NCBI RefSeq assembly: GCF_047675955.1
Contig: NC_132911.1
Span: forward strand, 20,048,565 to 20,112,564
Direction: 5' to 3'
DNA: 64,000 nt
Source of the DNA: Chlorocebus sabaeus
Taxonomy: Eukaryota > Chordata > Mammalia > Primates > Cercopithecidae
Shown here: in pieces, positions 10,918 through 20,515 of the stretch
Numbering within the stretch: the first letter of the stretch is position 1
Layout: each line of letters starts with the position of its first letter
Program-made: the position numbers and the translations under genes
The notes under the pieces: model-generated
What the model was told of the DNA's origin: nothing
The model's database searches: none
The model's input: the letters and a program-made list of their open reading frames with translations, nothing else

Positions 10918-11400
10918 TCAAAAACTGTCAGGTTCAAGGTCCGGTTCCAGCCCATGCTGAGGTCTAAAGGGAGTGGGTGGATGAGCAGATAGTTGAAAGA
11001 ACAGTCGGGGGACCCTAGGCAGGTGAAATATGGCTTTATTCAGCAGCTCTCTTATGAGCAGCTTACTTACACTAGCTCTTTTACACTGTTCTCTCATCCC
11101 CAGCTTTCTCACACTGTCAGCCCTGTCTCGACCGCATGAGCCAGCCCTGTGGCTCCTCTCAGCAGCTAGCTCCCACACACAGCTGCTCAGCTGGTTCTCC
11201 CTTGGCTTCAGGGTCAGTAGCTTCACTCTTTCTCCAGCGAGCCAAGCTGTGTCCTGCACCTACCCCTCCCACCCCAGTCTGTCTGCAAAGACAGAGAGCT
11301 CTGACTGTCTTTCTCTGGGCACAAGCTCATATAGAATGTCAGCAGGGTGACACCTTTTACAGACAATAGTGGTGTAGGGCCAAGAGATGGCCTTCCCATG
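10918..11400 (-). mobile_element. ERV1-like solo LTR
   Basis: On the minus strand it has a TATA-like 'tatatgagc' near 11330, a purine-rich R region, AATAAA at 11035-11040 and then 'gccatatttcacctgcc'. This is the U3-R-U5 layout of a gammaretrovirus-like LTR. No internal region is attached. The family is not assigned, and the U3 limit towards 11400 is approximate. Confidence 0.55.
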
Positions 11401-11577
11401 TTAGGGCTACATGGCTGTGATAACAAATATAGTTATACACCTGTACTCTAAACTCAGACATGCAGGATGTAAACATACTACCTTAGCCTATCCTTGACCA
11501 AAGCACAGCCATGTTCCTTACTGGAACCAGCCTGCACACTGGGAGGAGTGCACGCTGGGCGAGAGCCACAGGATTTT

Positions 11578-11838
11578 TTTTTTTTTTAATTTAAAAAAAA
11601 TTTTTTTTATTATTATTATACTTTGAGTTCTAGGGTACATGTGCATAACGTGCAGGTTTGTTACATATGTATACTTGTGCCATGTTGGTGTGCTGCACCC
11701 ATCAACTCGTCAGCACCCATCAACTCATCATTTACATCAGGTATACCTCCCAGTGCAGTCCCTCCCCCCCTCCCCCCCTCCCCATGATAGGCCCCGGTGT
11801 GTGATGTTCCCCTTTCCGAGTCCAAGTGATCTCATTGT
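11578..11838 (-). other. L1 3'UTR and A-tail
   Basis: Begins after the ORF2 stop at 11839 and includes a G-rich tract on the minus strand able to form a G-quadruplex. It ends in an A/T-rich tail. The unit GCACCCATCAACTCRTCA is duplicated in tandem (11695-11712, 11713-11730), a variant I associate with Old World monkey L1s. Confidence 0.85.
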
Positions 11839-12441
11839 TCAGTTCCCACCTATGAGTGAGAACATGCGGTGTTTGGTTGTCTGTTCTTGTGACAGTTTGC
11901 TAAGAATGATGGTTTCCAGCTGCATCCATATCCCTACAAAGGACACAAACTCATCCTTTTTTATGGCTGCATAGTATTCCATGGTGTATATGTGCCACAT
12001 TTTCTTAATCCAGTCTGTCACTGATGGACATTTGGGTTGATTCCAAGTCTTTGCTATTGTGAATAGTGCTGCAATAAACATACGTGTGCATGTGTCTTTA
12101 TAGCAGCATGATTTATAGTCCTTTGGGTATATACCCAGTAATGGGATGGCTGGGTCATATGGTACATCTAGTTCTAGATCCTTGAGGAATCGCCATACTG
12201 TTTTCCATAATGGTTGAACTAGTTTACAATCCCACCAACAGTGTAAAAGTGTTCCTATTTCTCCACATCCTCTCCAGGACCTGTTGTTTCCTGACTTTTG
12301 AATGATTGCCATTCTAACTGGTGTGAGATGGTATCTCATTGTGGTTTTGATTTGCATTTCTCTGATGGCCAGTGATGATGAGCATTTTTTCATGTGTCTG
12401 TTGGCTGTATGAATGTCTTCTTTTGAGAAATGTCTGCTCAT
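11839..12441 (-). pseudogene. L1 ORF2 C-terminal segment
   Basis: A 200-codon open stretch of ORF2p downstream of the reverse transcriptase. It holds the Cys/His-rich C-terminal part: CWWDC near residues 68-72, SCCYKDTC near 112-119 and MWHIYTMEYY near 148-157. It ends at the natural ORF2 stop. It is separated from the upstream RT part by frame breaks, so it would not be made as part of a full ORF2p. Confidence 0.9.
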
Positions 12442-12695
12442 ATCCTTTGCCCACTTTTTGATGGGGTTGTTTTTTTCTTGTAAATTTGTTTGAGTTCTTT
12501 GTAGGTTCTGGATATTAGCCCTTTGTCAGATGAGTAGATTGCAAAAATTTTCTCCCATTCTGTAGGTTGCCTGTTGACTCTGATGGTAGTTTCTTTTGCT
12601 GTGCAGAAGCTCTTTAGTTTAATGAGATCCCATTTGTCAATTTTGGCTTTTGCTGCTGTTGCTTTTGGTGTTTTAGACATGAAGTCTTTGCCCAT
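12438..12695 (-). pseudogene. L1 ORF2 segment between RT and C-terminal region
   Basis: An 85-codon open stretch with KWDLIKLKSFCTAKETTIRV, typical of ORF2p after the thumb. It ends in a stop at 12438, where the frame shifts into the next segment. Confidence 0.85.
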
Positions 12696-13139
12696 GCCTA
12701 TGTCCTGAATGGTACAACCTAGGTTTTCCTCTAGGATTTTTATGGTATTAGGTCTAACATTTAAGTCTCTAATCCATCTTGAATTAATTTTCGTATAAGG
12801 AGTAAGGAAAGGATCCAGTTTCAGCTTTCTACTTATGGCTAGCCAATTTTCCCAGCACCATTTATTAAATAGGGAATCTTTTCCCCATTTCTTGTTTCTC
12901 TCAGGTTTGTCAAAGATCAGATGGCTGTAGATGTGTGGTATTATTTCTGAGGGCTCTGTTCTGTTCCATTGGTCTATATCTCTGTTTTGGTACCAGTACC
13001 ATGCTGTTTTGGTTACTGTAGCCTTGTAGTATAGTTTGAAGTCAGGTAGCGTGATGCCTCCAGCTTTGTTCTTTTGACTTAGGATTGTCTTGGAGATGCG
13101 GGCTCTTTTTTGGTTCCATATGAACTTTAAAGCAGTTTT

Positions 13140-14057
13140 TTACAATTCTGTGAAGAAACTCATTGGTAGCTTGATGGGGATGGCATTGAATCTATAAATA
13201 ACCTTGGGCAGTATGGCCATTTTCACGATATTGATTCTTCCTATCCATGAGCATGGTATGTTCTTCCATTTGTTTGTGTCCTCTTTTATTTCACTGAGCA
13301 GTGGTTTGTAGTTCTCCTTGAAGAGGTCCTTTACATCCCTTGTAAGTTGGATTCCTAGGTATTTTATTCTCTTTGAAGCAATTGTGAATGGAAGTTCATT
13401 CATGATTTGGCTCTCTGTTTGTCTGTTACTGGTGTATAAGAATGTTTGTGATTTTTGCACATTAATTTTGTATCCTGAGACTTTGCTGAAGTTGCTTATC
13501 AGCTTAAGGAGATTTTGGGCTGAGACAATGGGGTTTTCTAAATATACAATCATGTCATCTGCAAACAGGGACAATTTGACTTCTTCTTTTCCTAACTGAA
13601 TCCCCTTGATTTCTTTCTCTTGGCTGATTGCCCTAGCCAGAACTTCCAACACTATGTTGAATAGGAGTGGTGAGAGAGGGCATCCCTGTCTTGTGCCAGT
13701 TTTCAAAGGGAATTTTTCCAGTTTTTGCCCATTCAGTATGATATTGGCTGTGGGTTTGTCATAAATAGCTCTTATTATTTTGAGATACGTTCCATCAATA
13801 CCGAATTTATTGAGCGTTTTTAGCATGAAGGGCTGTTGAATTTTATCAAAAGCCTTTTCTGCATCTATTGAGATAATGATGTGGTTCTTGTCTTTGGTTC
13901 TGTTTATATGCTGGATTATGTTTATTGATTTGCGAATGTTGAACCAGCCTTGCATCCCAGGGATGAAGCCCACTTGATCATGGTGGATAAGCTTTTTGAT
14001 ATGTTGCTGAATCCGGTTTGCCAGTATTTTATTGAGGATTTTTGCATCGATGTTCAT
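13140..14057 (-). pseudogene. L1 ORF2 reverse transcriptase domain segment
   Basis: A 305-codon open stretch covering the RT palm. The catalytic aspartates are present: D65 in IISIDAEKAF and FADD at residues 165-168. GTRQGCPLSPLLFN (121-134) is also intact. The start at 14057 is an internal methionine, not a real start. The stretch ends at a nonsense codon (GAA to TAA type) at 13140. The domain looks recently active but is cut from the endonuclease by frame breaks at about 14070-14525. Confidence 0.93.
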
Positions 14058-14517
14058 CAGGGATATTGGTCTAAAAATCTTTTTTTGTTGTGTCTCTGCC
14101 AGGCTTTGGTATCAGGATGATGTTGGCCTCATAAAATGAGTTAGGGAGGATTCCCTCTTTTTCTATTGTTTGGAATAATTTCAGAAGGAATGGTACCAGC
14201 TTCTCCTTGTACCTCTGTTAGAATTCAGCTGTGAATCCATCTGGTCCTGGACTTTTTTTGGTTGGTAGGCTATTAATTATTGCCTCAATTTCAGAGCCTG
14301 CTATTGGTCTATTCAGGGATTCAACTTCTTTCTGGTTTAGTCTTGGAAGAGTATAAGTGTCCAGGAAATTATCCATTTCTTCTAGATTTTCCAGTTTATT
14401 TGCATAGAGGTGTTTATAGTATTCTCTGATGGTAGTTTGTATTTCTGTGGGGTCGGTGGTGATATCCCCTTTATCATTTTTTATTGCGTCAATTTGATTC
14501 TTCTCTTTTCTTCTTTA

Positions 14518-15657
14518 TTAGTCTTCTAGCGGTCTGTCAATTTTGTTGATCTTTTCAAAAAACCAACTCCTGGATTCATTGATTTTTTGGAGGGTTTTTT
14601 GTGTTTCTATCTCCTTCAGTTCTGTTCTGATCTTAGTTATTTCTTGCCTTCTGCTAGCTTTTGAATGTGTTTGCTCTTGCTTCTCTAGTTCTTTTAACTG
14701 CGATGTTAGGGTGTCAATTTTAGATCTTTCCTGCTTTCTCTTGTGGGCATTGAGTACTATAAATTTCCCTCTACACACTGCTTTAAATGTGTCCCAGAGA
14801 TTCTGGTATGTTGTATCTTTGTTCTCATTGGTTTCAAAGAACATCTTTATTTCTGCCTTCATTTCGTTATGTACCCAGTAGTCATTCAGGAGCAGGTTGT
14901 TCAGTTTCCATGTAGTTGAGCGGTTTTGATTGAGTTTCTTAGTCCTGAGTTCTAGTTTGATTGCACTGTGGTCTGAGAGACAGTTTGTTATAATTTCTGT
15001 TCTTGTACATTTGCTGAGGAGTGCTTTACTTCCAATTATGTGGTCAATTTTGGAGTAAGTGTGATGTGGTGCTGAGAAGAATGTATATTCTGTTGATCTG
15101 GGGTGGAGAGTTCTATAGATGTCTATTAGGTCTGCTTGCTGCAGAGATGAGTTCAATTCCTGGATATCCTTGTTAACTTTCTGTCTCATTGATCTGTCTA
15201 ATGTTGACAGTGGAGTGTTGAAGTCTCCCATTATTATTGTATGGGAGTCTAAGTCTCTTTGTAAGTCTCTAAGGACTTGCTTTATGAATCTGGGTGCTCC
15301 TGTATTGGGTGCATATATATTTAGGATAGTTAGCTCTTCCTGTTGATTTGATCCCTTTACCATTATGTAATGGCCTTCTTTGTCTCTTTTGATCTTTGAT
15401 GGTTTAAAGTCTGTTTTATCAGAGACTAGTATTGCAACCCCTGCTTTTTTTTGTTCTCCATTTGCTTGGTAAATCTTCCTCCATCCCTTTATTTTGAGCC
15501 TATGTATGTCTCTGCATGTGAGATGGGTCTCCTGAATACAGCAGACTGATGGGTCTTGACTCTTTATCCAGTTTGCCAGTCTGTGTCTTTTAATTGGAGC
15601 ATTTAGTCCATTTACATTTAAGGTTAAGATTGTTATGTGTGAACTTGATCCTGCCAT
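14518..15657 (-). pseudogene. L1 ORF2 N-terminal segment with AP-type endonuclease
   Basis: A 379-codon open stretch from the true ORF2 start. The APE-like endonuclease fills roughly residues 1-239 and its catalytic set is visible: N near 14 (LNVNGLN), E in CIQETHL near 43, GDFNTPLS near 144-151 and the SDHSAI motif near 228-233. The endonuclease nicks target DNA for target-primed reverse transcription. The frame stops right after DRPLED, where a 1-bp deletion relative to intact L1 shifts it into TAATAA. An endonuclease-only product is possible in principle. Confidence 0.94.
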
Positions 15658-15906
15658 TATGATATTAACTGGTTATTTTGCTCGTTAGTTGATGCAGTTT
15701 CTTCCTAGCCTTGATAGTCTTTACATTTTGGCATGTTTTTGCAATGGCTGGTACCGGTTGTTCCTTTCCATGTTTAGTGCTTCCTTCAGGGTCTCTTGTA
15801 AGGCAGGCCTAGTGGTGACAAAATCTCTAAGCATTTGCTTATCTGTAAAGGATTTTATTTCTCCTTCACTTATGAAACTTAGTTTGGCGGGATATGAAAT
15901 TCTGGG

Positions 15907-16722
15907 TTAAAAATTCTTTTCTTTAAGAATTTTGAATATTGGCCCCCACTCTCTTCTGGCTTGTAGAATTTCTGCTGAGAGATCTGCTGTTAGTATGATG
16001 GGCTTCCCTTTGTGGGTAACCCGACCTTTCTCTCTGGCTGCCCTTAAGATTTTTTCCTTCATTTCAACTTTGGTGAATCTGGCAATTATGTGTCTTGGAG
16101 TTGCTCTTCTCAAGGAGTATCTTTGTGGCATTCTCTGTATTTCCTGGATTTGAATGTTGGCCTGCCCTACTAGGTTGGGGAAGTTCTCCTGGATGATATC
16201 CTGAAGAGTGTTTTCCAACTTGGTTCCATTTTCCCCCTCACTTTCAGGCACCCCAATCAGATGTAGATTTGGTCTTTTTACATAATCCCATACTTCTTGC
16301 AGGTTTTGTTCATTTCTTTTTCTTCTTTTTTCTTTTGGTTTCTCTTCTCGCTTCATTTCATTCATTTGATCCTCCATCGCTGATACTCTTTCTTCCAGTT
16401 GATCGAGTCGGTTACTGAAGCTTGTGCATTTGTCACGTATTTCTCGTGTCATGGTTTTCATCTCTTTCATTTCGTTTATGACCTTCTCTGCATTAATTAC
16501 TCTAGCCTTTTTTTCAAGATTTTTAGTTTCTTTGCGCTGGGTACGTAATTCCTCCTTTAGCTCTGAGAAGTTTGATGGACTGAAGCCTTCTTCTCTCATC
16601 TCGTCAAAGTCATTCTCCGTCCAGCTTTGATCCGTTGCTGGCGAAGAGCTGCGCTCCTTTGCCGGGGGAGATGTGCTCTTATTTTTTGAATTTGCAGCTT
16701 TTCTGCCCTGCCTTTTCCCCAT
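15907..16722 (-). pseudogene. L1 ORF1, truncated by a nonsense codon
   Basis: A 271-codon frame starting MGKRQGRKAANSKNKS, the RNA-binding trimeric ORF1p. The basic N-terminus is followed by a coiled coil at about 55-130, an RRM starting near NLHLIGVPES, and the first part of the C-terminal domain. It stops after ILKEKNF (CAA/CAG to TAA), so about the last 60 residues of the usual ~338 are lost. The coiled coil is about 5 residues shorter than in human L1, which matches a 15-nt shorter ORF1-ORF2 distance. A truncated protein would probably not bind RNA properly. Confidence 0.94.
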
Positions 16723-17697
16723 CTTTGTGGTTTTATCTGCCTCTGGTCTTTGATGATGGTGACGTACTGATGGGATTTTGGTGTAGGTGTCCTTCCTGTT
16801 TGATAGTTTTCCTTCTAACAGTCAGGACCCTCAGCTGTAGGTCTGTTGGAGATTGCTTGAGGTCCACTCCAGACCCTGTTTGCCTGGGTATCAGCAGCAG
16901 AGGCTGCAGAACATAGAATATTGCTGAACAGCGAGTGTACCTGTCTGATTCTTGCTTTGGAAGCTTCCTCTCAGGGGAGATGTCTCCCAGTTAGGCTACT
17001 CAGGGGTCAGGGACCCACTTGAGCAGGCAGTCTGTCCCTTCTCAGATCTCAACCTCCATGTTGGGAGATCCACTGCTCTCTTCAAAGCTGTCAGACAGAG
17101 TCGTTGTTTCTGCAGAGGTTTCTGCTGCGTTTGTTTACTGTGCCCTGTCCCCAGAGGTGGAGTCTACAGAGGCAGGCAGGTTTCCTTGAGCTGCTGTGAG
17201 CTCCACCCAGTTCGAGCTTCCCAGTGGCTTTGTTTACCTACTTAAGCCTCAGCAATGGCGGGCGCCCCTCCCCCAGCCTCACTGCTGCCTTGCCGTAGAT
17301 CACAGACCGCTGTGCTAGCAATAAGGGACCCTCTGTGGGCGTGGGACCCTCCCGGCCAGGTGTGGGATATAATCTCCTGGTGTGCCCGTTTCCTTAAAGC
17401 ACAGTATTGGGGTGGGAGTTACCCAATTTTCCAGGTGTTGTGTGTCTCAGTTCCCCTGGCTAGGAAAAGGGATTCCCTTCCCCCTTGTGCTTCCCAGGTG
17501 AGGCGATGCCTTGCCCTGCTTCAGCTCTTGCTGGTCAGGCTGCAGCAGCTGACCAGCACTGATTGTCCGGCACTCCCTAGTGAGATGAACCCAGTACCTC
17601 AGTTGAAAATGCAGAAATCACTGGTCTTTTGTGTCTCTAGCGCTGGGAGTTGGAGACTGGAGCTGTTCCTATTCGGCCATCTTGCTCTGCCCCCCCC
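16723..17697 (-). promoter_or_regulatory. L1 5'UTR with internal sense promoter
   Basis: About 975 bp, longer than the ~908 bp of human L1PA1. It begins GGGGGGGCAGAGCAAGATGG, so the YY1-type AAGATGGC box at the +10 region is kept. In human L1 this region drives sense transcription and, from the other strand, an antisense promoter. Near 16830-16960 it keeps the segment around GAGGAAGCTTCCAAAGCAAG that I associate with L1PA4 and older elements and that was lost in young ape L1s. Confidence 0.85.
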
Positions 17698-17758
17698 AGC
17701 CACAGGATTTTGTACCATTTGCGGCAGGGAGGAGCCTGGCCCCTCCTTCTCTGGGTAG
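17255..17758 (+). CDS. ORF0-like antisense frame running out of the L1 5' end
   Basis: A plus-strand frame of 167 codons beginning MAGAPPPASLLPCRRSQ. It starts at the position and with the residues of primate L1 ORF0, the small antisense protein encoded in the L1 5'UTR. After the first ~13 residues the frame differs from human ORF0 because of a 2-nt length difference, and it stays open through the L1 5' end (17697) into the flanking LTR, stopping at 17756-17758. A strong splice-donor match CAG|GTGAGG lies at 17497/17498, so a spliced product would keep 81 codons. No expression can be shown from sequence. The long frame could be chance. Confidence 0.4.
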   Translation: MAGAPPPASLLPCRRSQTAVLAIRDPLWAWDPPGQVWDIISWCARFLKAQYWGGSYPIFQVLCVSVPLARKRDSLPPCASQVRRCLALLQLLLVRLQQLTSTDCPALPSEMNPVPQLKMQKSLVFCVSSAGSWRLELFLFGHLALPPPATGFCTICGREEPGPSFSG

Positions 17759-17989
17759 AACCTGGAATTCAATCTGTAAGTGGGAAATACATACTAGGAG
17801 GACTCTGTCTGAGTCCCTGTTCCCCCCTCCCTTTTTTTCCTTTTTGCTCAATAAACCCCTTTGTTCTCACACTTCAAATTGTCTGTGAGACTAATCTTTT
17901 GTGGCCATGTGACATGGACCCTGTCTGTAGCTGAAACTAAGAAAAAGCTCCTCCTGCAGCAGTCTGATGTTTCCTCAGTCAGACACTGC

Positions 17990-18520
17990 AAGCTGTGATG
18001 TTGGGGTGAGTACAGGACATTTGGCAATATTTGCAGACAGTGTTGGCTGTCACAGTAAGAGGGGGATGCTGTATGCAGACATACTTGACAGCAATAACTT
18101 AACCATACCCCGAGACTGACTGCATGGTGACGCACCTAACAGCAATAACTTAATCACACCCTGAGAATCACCTGAGGTCTAAAAAGTATGTGTGTTGGGA
18201 GTTCTAAGCCAAGGAATCCATGAGGAGCCAACCTGGAGATTCATTCCTTATCTCTGAGGACCATCCAAACCCCTGGCCCATCTTATGGAGCACAGGACAT
18301 ACAGAGGATCAAGGCTCTTTGTTTTGTGTTAAATGAAGGTTGCCAGGTGGAGGTTGCTGAGGGAGGGTGCTAAGTGAAAATGCTATATGAACTGCATGTT
18401 TTTTACAAGTGGTGGTGGTTTTCCTGTCTAGCCTTACATACAGCCGCTGGTCTGCCCTGTATATCAGTACTCTTGATAAACCCTAGTTCATGGCATTGTT
18501 TAAGGCCTTGTTTAAGTGCC
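17990..18520 (+). repeat. LTR-like sequence with internal ~51-bp tandem duplication
   Basis: ACAGCAATAACTTAA occurs at 18088 and again at 18139 with similar following sequence ('ccataccccgaga' and 'tcacaccctgaga'). Later 'aaatgctatatgaactgc' and 'tactcttgataaaccc' resemble LTR promoter and poly(A) blocks. I could not assign a family. Confidence 0.35.
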
Positions 18521-18811
18521 TTGTGAAGACTCTAGTTTATTTCTGTTATTTTCAAAGTGTAATATTCAGCAACTTTTTATTGAGCATTTACTATGTAATA
18601 GATCCTGGGATATACAAGTAAAGTAGGTGCTGCCATCATGGAGAGATATGTCTCCTAGGAGAGACACATACAAAAATACTTTAATAAACCTATTACATGT
18701 GCTACAAAATGAAATTAGGGGATGCCATAAGAGTGAAATTCAAGGGCACTCAATTGAGAGTGGAAACGTGAGATATTTGGCACTGGAAGAATAGGTAGAA
18801 ATGAACCAGCT

Positions 18812-19074
18812 GGCCCAGAGACTGTCTTACTGTGCTTGTAATCCCAGCACTTTAGGAGGCCACAGTGGGTGGATCACTTGAGCCCAAGAGTTTGAGGTCA
18901 GCCTGGGCAACATAGATCCCATCTATACAAACTAGCCAGGCATAGGCGTGCACACCTGTAGTCCCAGCTACTCAGGAAGCTGCGAAGATTGCTTGAGCTT
19001 GGGAGGCAGAGGTTGAAGTGAGCAGAGATTATGGCATCACACTCGAGCCTTGGCAACAGAGCCAGACCCTGTCT

Positions 19075-19113
<39 letters not shown>
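18812..19113 (+). mobile_element. AluJ with 38-base pure A tail
   Basis: Sense Alu, strongly diverged ('ggatcacttgagcccaagag', 'cagcctgggcaacatagatc' are J-type features). The tail at 19076-19113 is 38 uninterrupted A, unexpectedly long for an old Alu, and probably re-expanded by slippage. Confidence 0.92.
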
Positions 19114-19115
<2 letters not shown>

Positions 19116-19794
19116 GAAAAGAAAAGAATCAGTTGAAGCAAGAATAGAGAGGACTGAGGCGAAGAGAAGGCCCTGGGGTCAGAAGTTGGAATATGTGAGG
19201 AAATAAAGCGATGTTTCTGGAAAGTAATGACTCGATTAAGTTGTGTGATGAGACTGGAGCTGTAGACAAGAGGTCTCAGGTCATGTGGGACTTTACAGAC
19301 CATAGTAACAAGTTTGTTTTTGAGCAGCTCATATTTTGAGAAAATATGAGCAATGATTAAATTTATATTAGAAATAGTTGCCCTGGGACAGTAGATACAG
19401 AAGACAAGTAGGGGGCTATTAACTATGGGAGTCCAGGCAAGAAATCATGGTGAGATATGCCAGAAGTGTGGCAGTGGAGATAGAGAAAAGTCAGTTTTGA
19501 GAGAAGCCTAGCTAGAAGGAATAAGTGGACTGTTCACGGATTAGATGTGAAGCAGGAAGGCACATCTGCAAGAGGTCTCCTGAGTTTACGTCATGATCAA
19601 CTGGGAGGATGGGAAAGGGATGTTGTTTTGAGATGGGCCTTGCTGGAGCAGATGTCATGATTGAGGCTCCTGTGCTGTGCAGTGCTCTGGTGGGAGTTGC
19701 CAAGGCAGCCTTTGACATATGGTTCTCAGGCCCTAGAGCCTGGAGATACAAGATTGGCAGATAGATGGAAACTGTAGTCATAGTGAAACAGGGG

Positions 19795-20515
19795 AGTTGC
19801 CTGATCCCCCTTGCGGGATGTGTGGTGGGTGTGGCTCACCTGTTCGGTCACCACCGCTGCTGAAACCCCTGAGGGGAGGGGGAGCATGCAGATGGACAGG
19901 TGCAGGAGCCCACGTGGGCATGTGTTATAGTGGGTCCTTTTAGCCTTGCTGTCCCTGGTTGGCTTGAGTGTAAACCAGCTCAATGGACCCTGTGCCTTTT
20001 CACAAGGGCAGAGGGCCAGTGTGAGAACTTTCTGTATCCCAAATTCTTGCCTAGCATCCACTGAAGAATTGGGTCATACATGAGATTGAAGGAGGAATTC
20101 GGGGTTTTATTGAGTGATGGAGGTGGCTCTCAGCAGGATGGATGGGGAGCTGGAAGGGGAGATGGAGTGAGAAGATGATCTTCCTCTGGAGCCTGGCTGT
20201 GTAGCAGCTGAACCTCTCCAACCACCCCCAGCCAAACTCCTCTTGGTGTTCAGACGTTCCTCCTCTCTTTCTCTGCTGTGTTGTTCTTCCATCTGTCTGC
20301 TTGTCTCCTCATCTTGTCTGTCTCTGCAGCCTGGGGTTTGGGATTTATATTGGTACAGGATGGAAGGCATGGTGGGCCAAAGGCAACTTTTTGGGTGTGA
20401 AAAGAGGAATGCCTGTCCTCATTTAGGGCTGCAGGTCTCCAGGCTTGAGGGTGGGGCCTTTGCTGGGGAACTACGCTCTTTTACCCTGTGTTTCCCTGTC
20501 TCCTGTCTAACAATA
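19795..20515 (-). mobile_element. ERV1-like solo LTR
   Basis: On the minus strand: 'tataaatcccaaacccc' (TATA-like, near 20345), a purine-rich R region, AATAAAACCCC near 20105-20111 and a U5 with 'cttcagtggatgctaggcaa'. No internal region is present. It splits the ancient repeat around it. Ends are approximate. Confidence 0.55.

Larger units (their letters stand above)
11578..17697 (-). mobile_element. Full-length L1 (primate L1PA-type, cercopithecid lineage)
   Basis: A 6.1 kb L1 with the 5'UTR start at 17697 (minus strand GGGGGGGCAGAGCAAGATGG), 5'UTR, ORF1, ORF2, 3'UTR and A-rich tail. It is flanked by a perfect 14-bp target-site duplication AGCCACAGGATTTT at 11564-11577 and 17698-17711, so both boundaries are certain. 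The 3'UTR has the G-rich run (C-rich at 11761-11783 on plus) and an 18-bp tandem duplication at 11695-11730. Both ORFs are broken by a few point changes, so it is a relatively young but dead copy. Confidence 0.97.
11400..17950 (+). mobile_element. ERV1-like LTR interrupted by the full-length L1
   Basis: The left part is 11400-11577 and the right part 17712-17950. Joined across the L1 they read through as 'cacaggattttgtacca' and end with the 3' LTR signature 'tgctcaataaacccctttg', 'ttctcacacttcaaattg' and 'tctgtgagactaatc'. AATAAA lies at 17850. Opposite orientation to the LTR at 10918-11400. Confidence 0.55.

Noticed and set aside
15932..16153. Plus-strand frames over L1 ORF1/ORF2 (also 14543, 15119, 13318, 15689)
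   Set aside because: Shadows of the minus-strand L1 genes.
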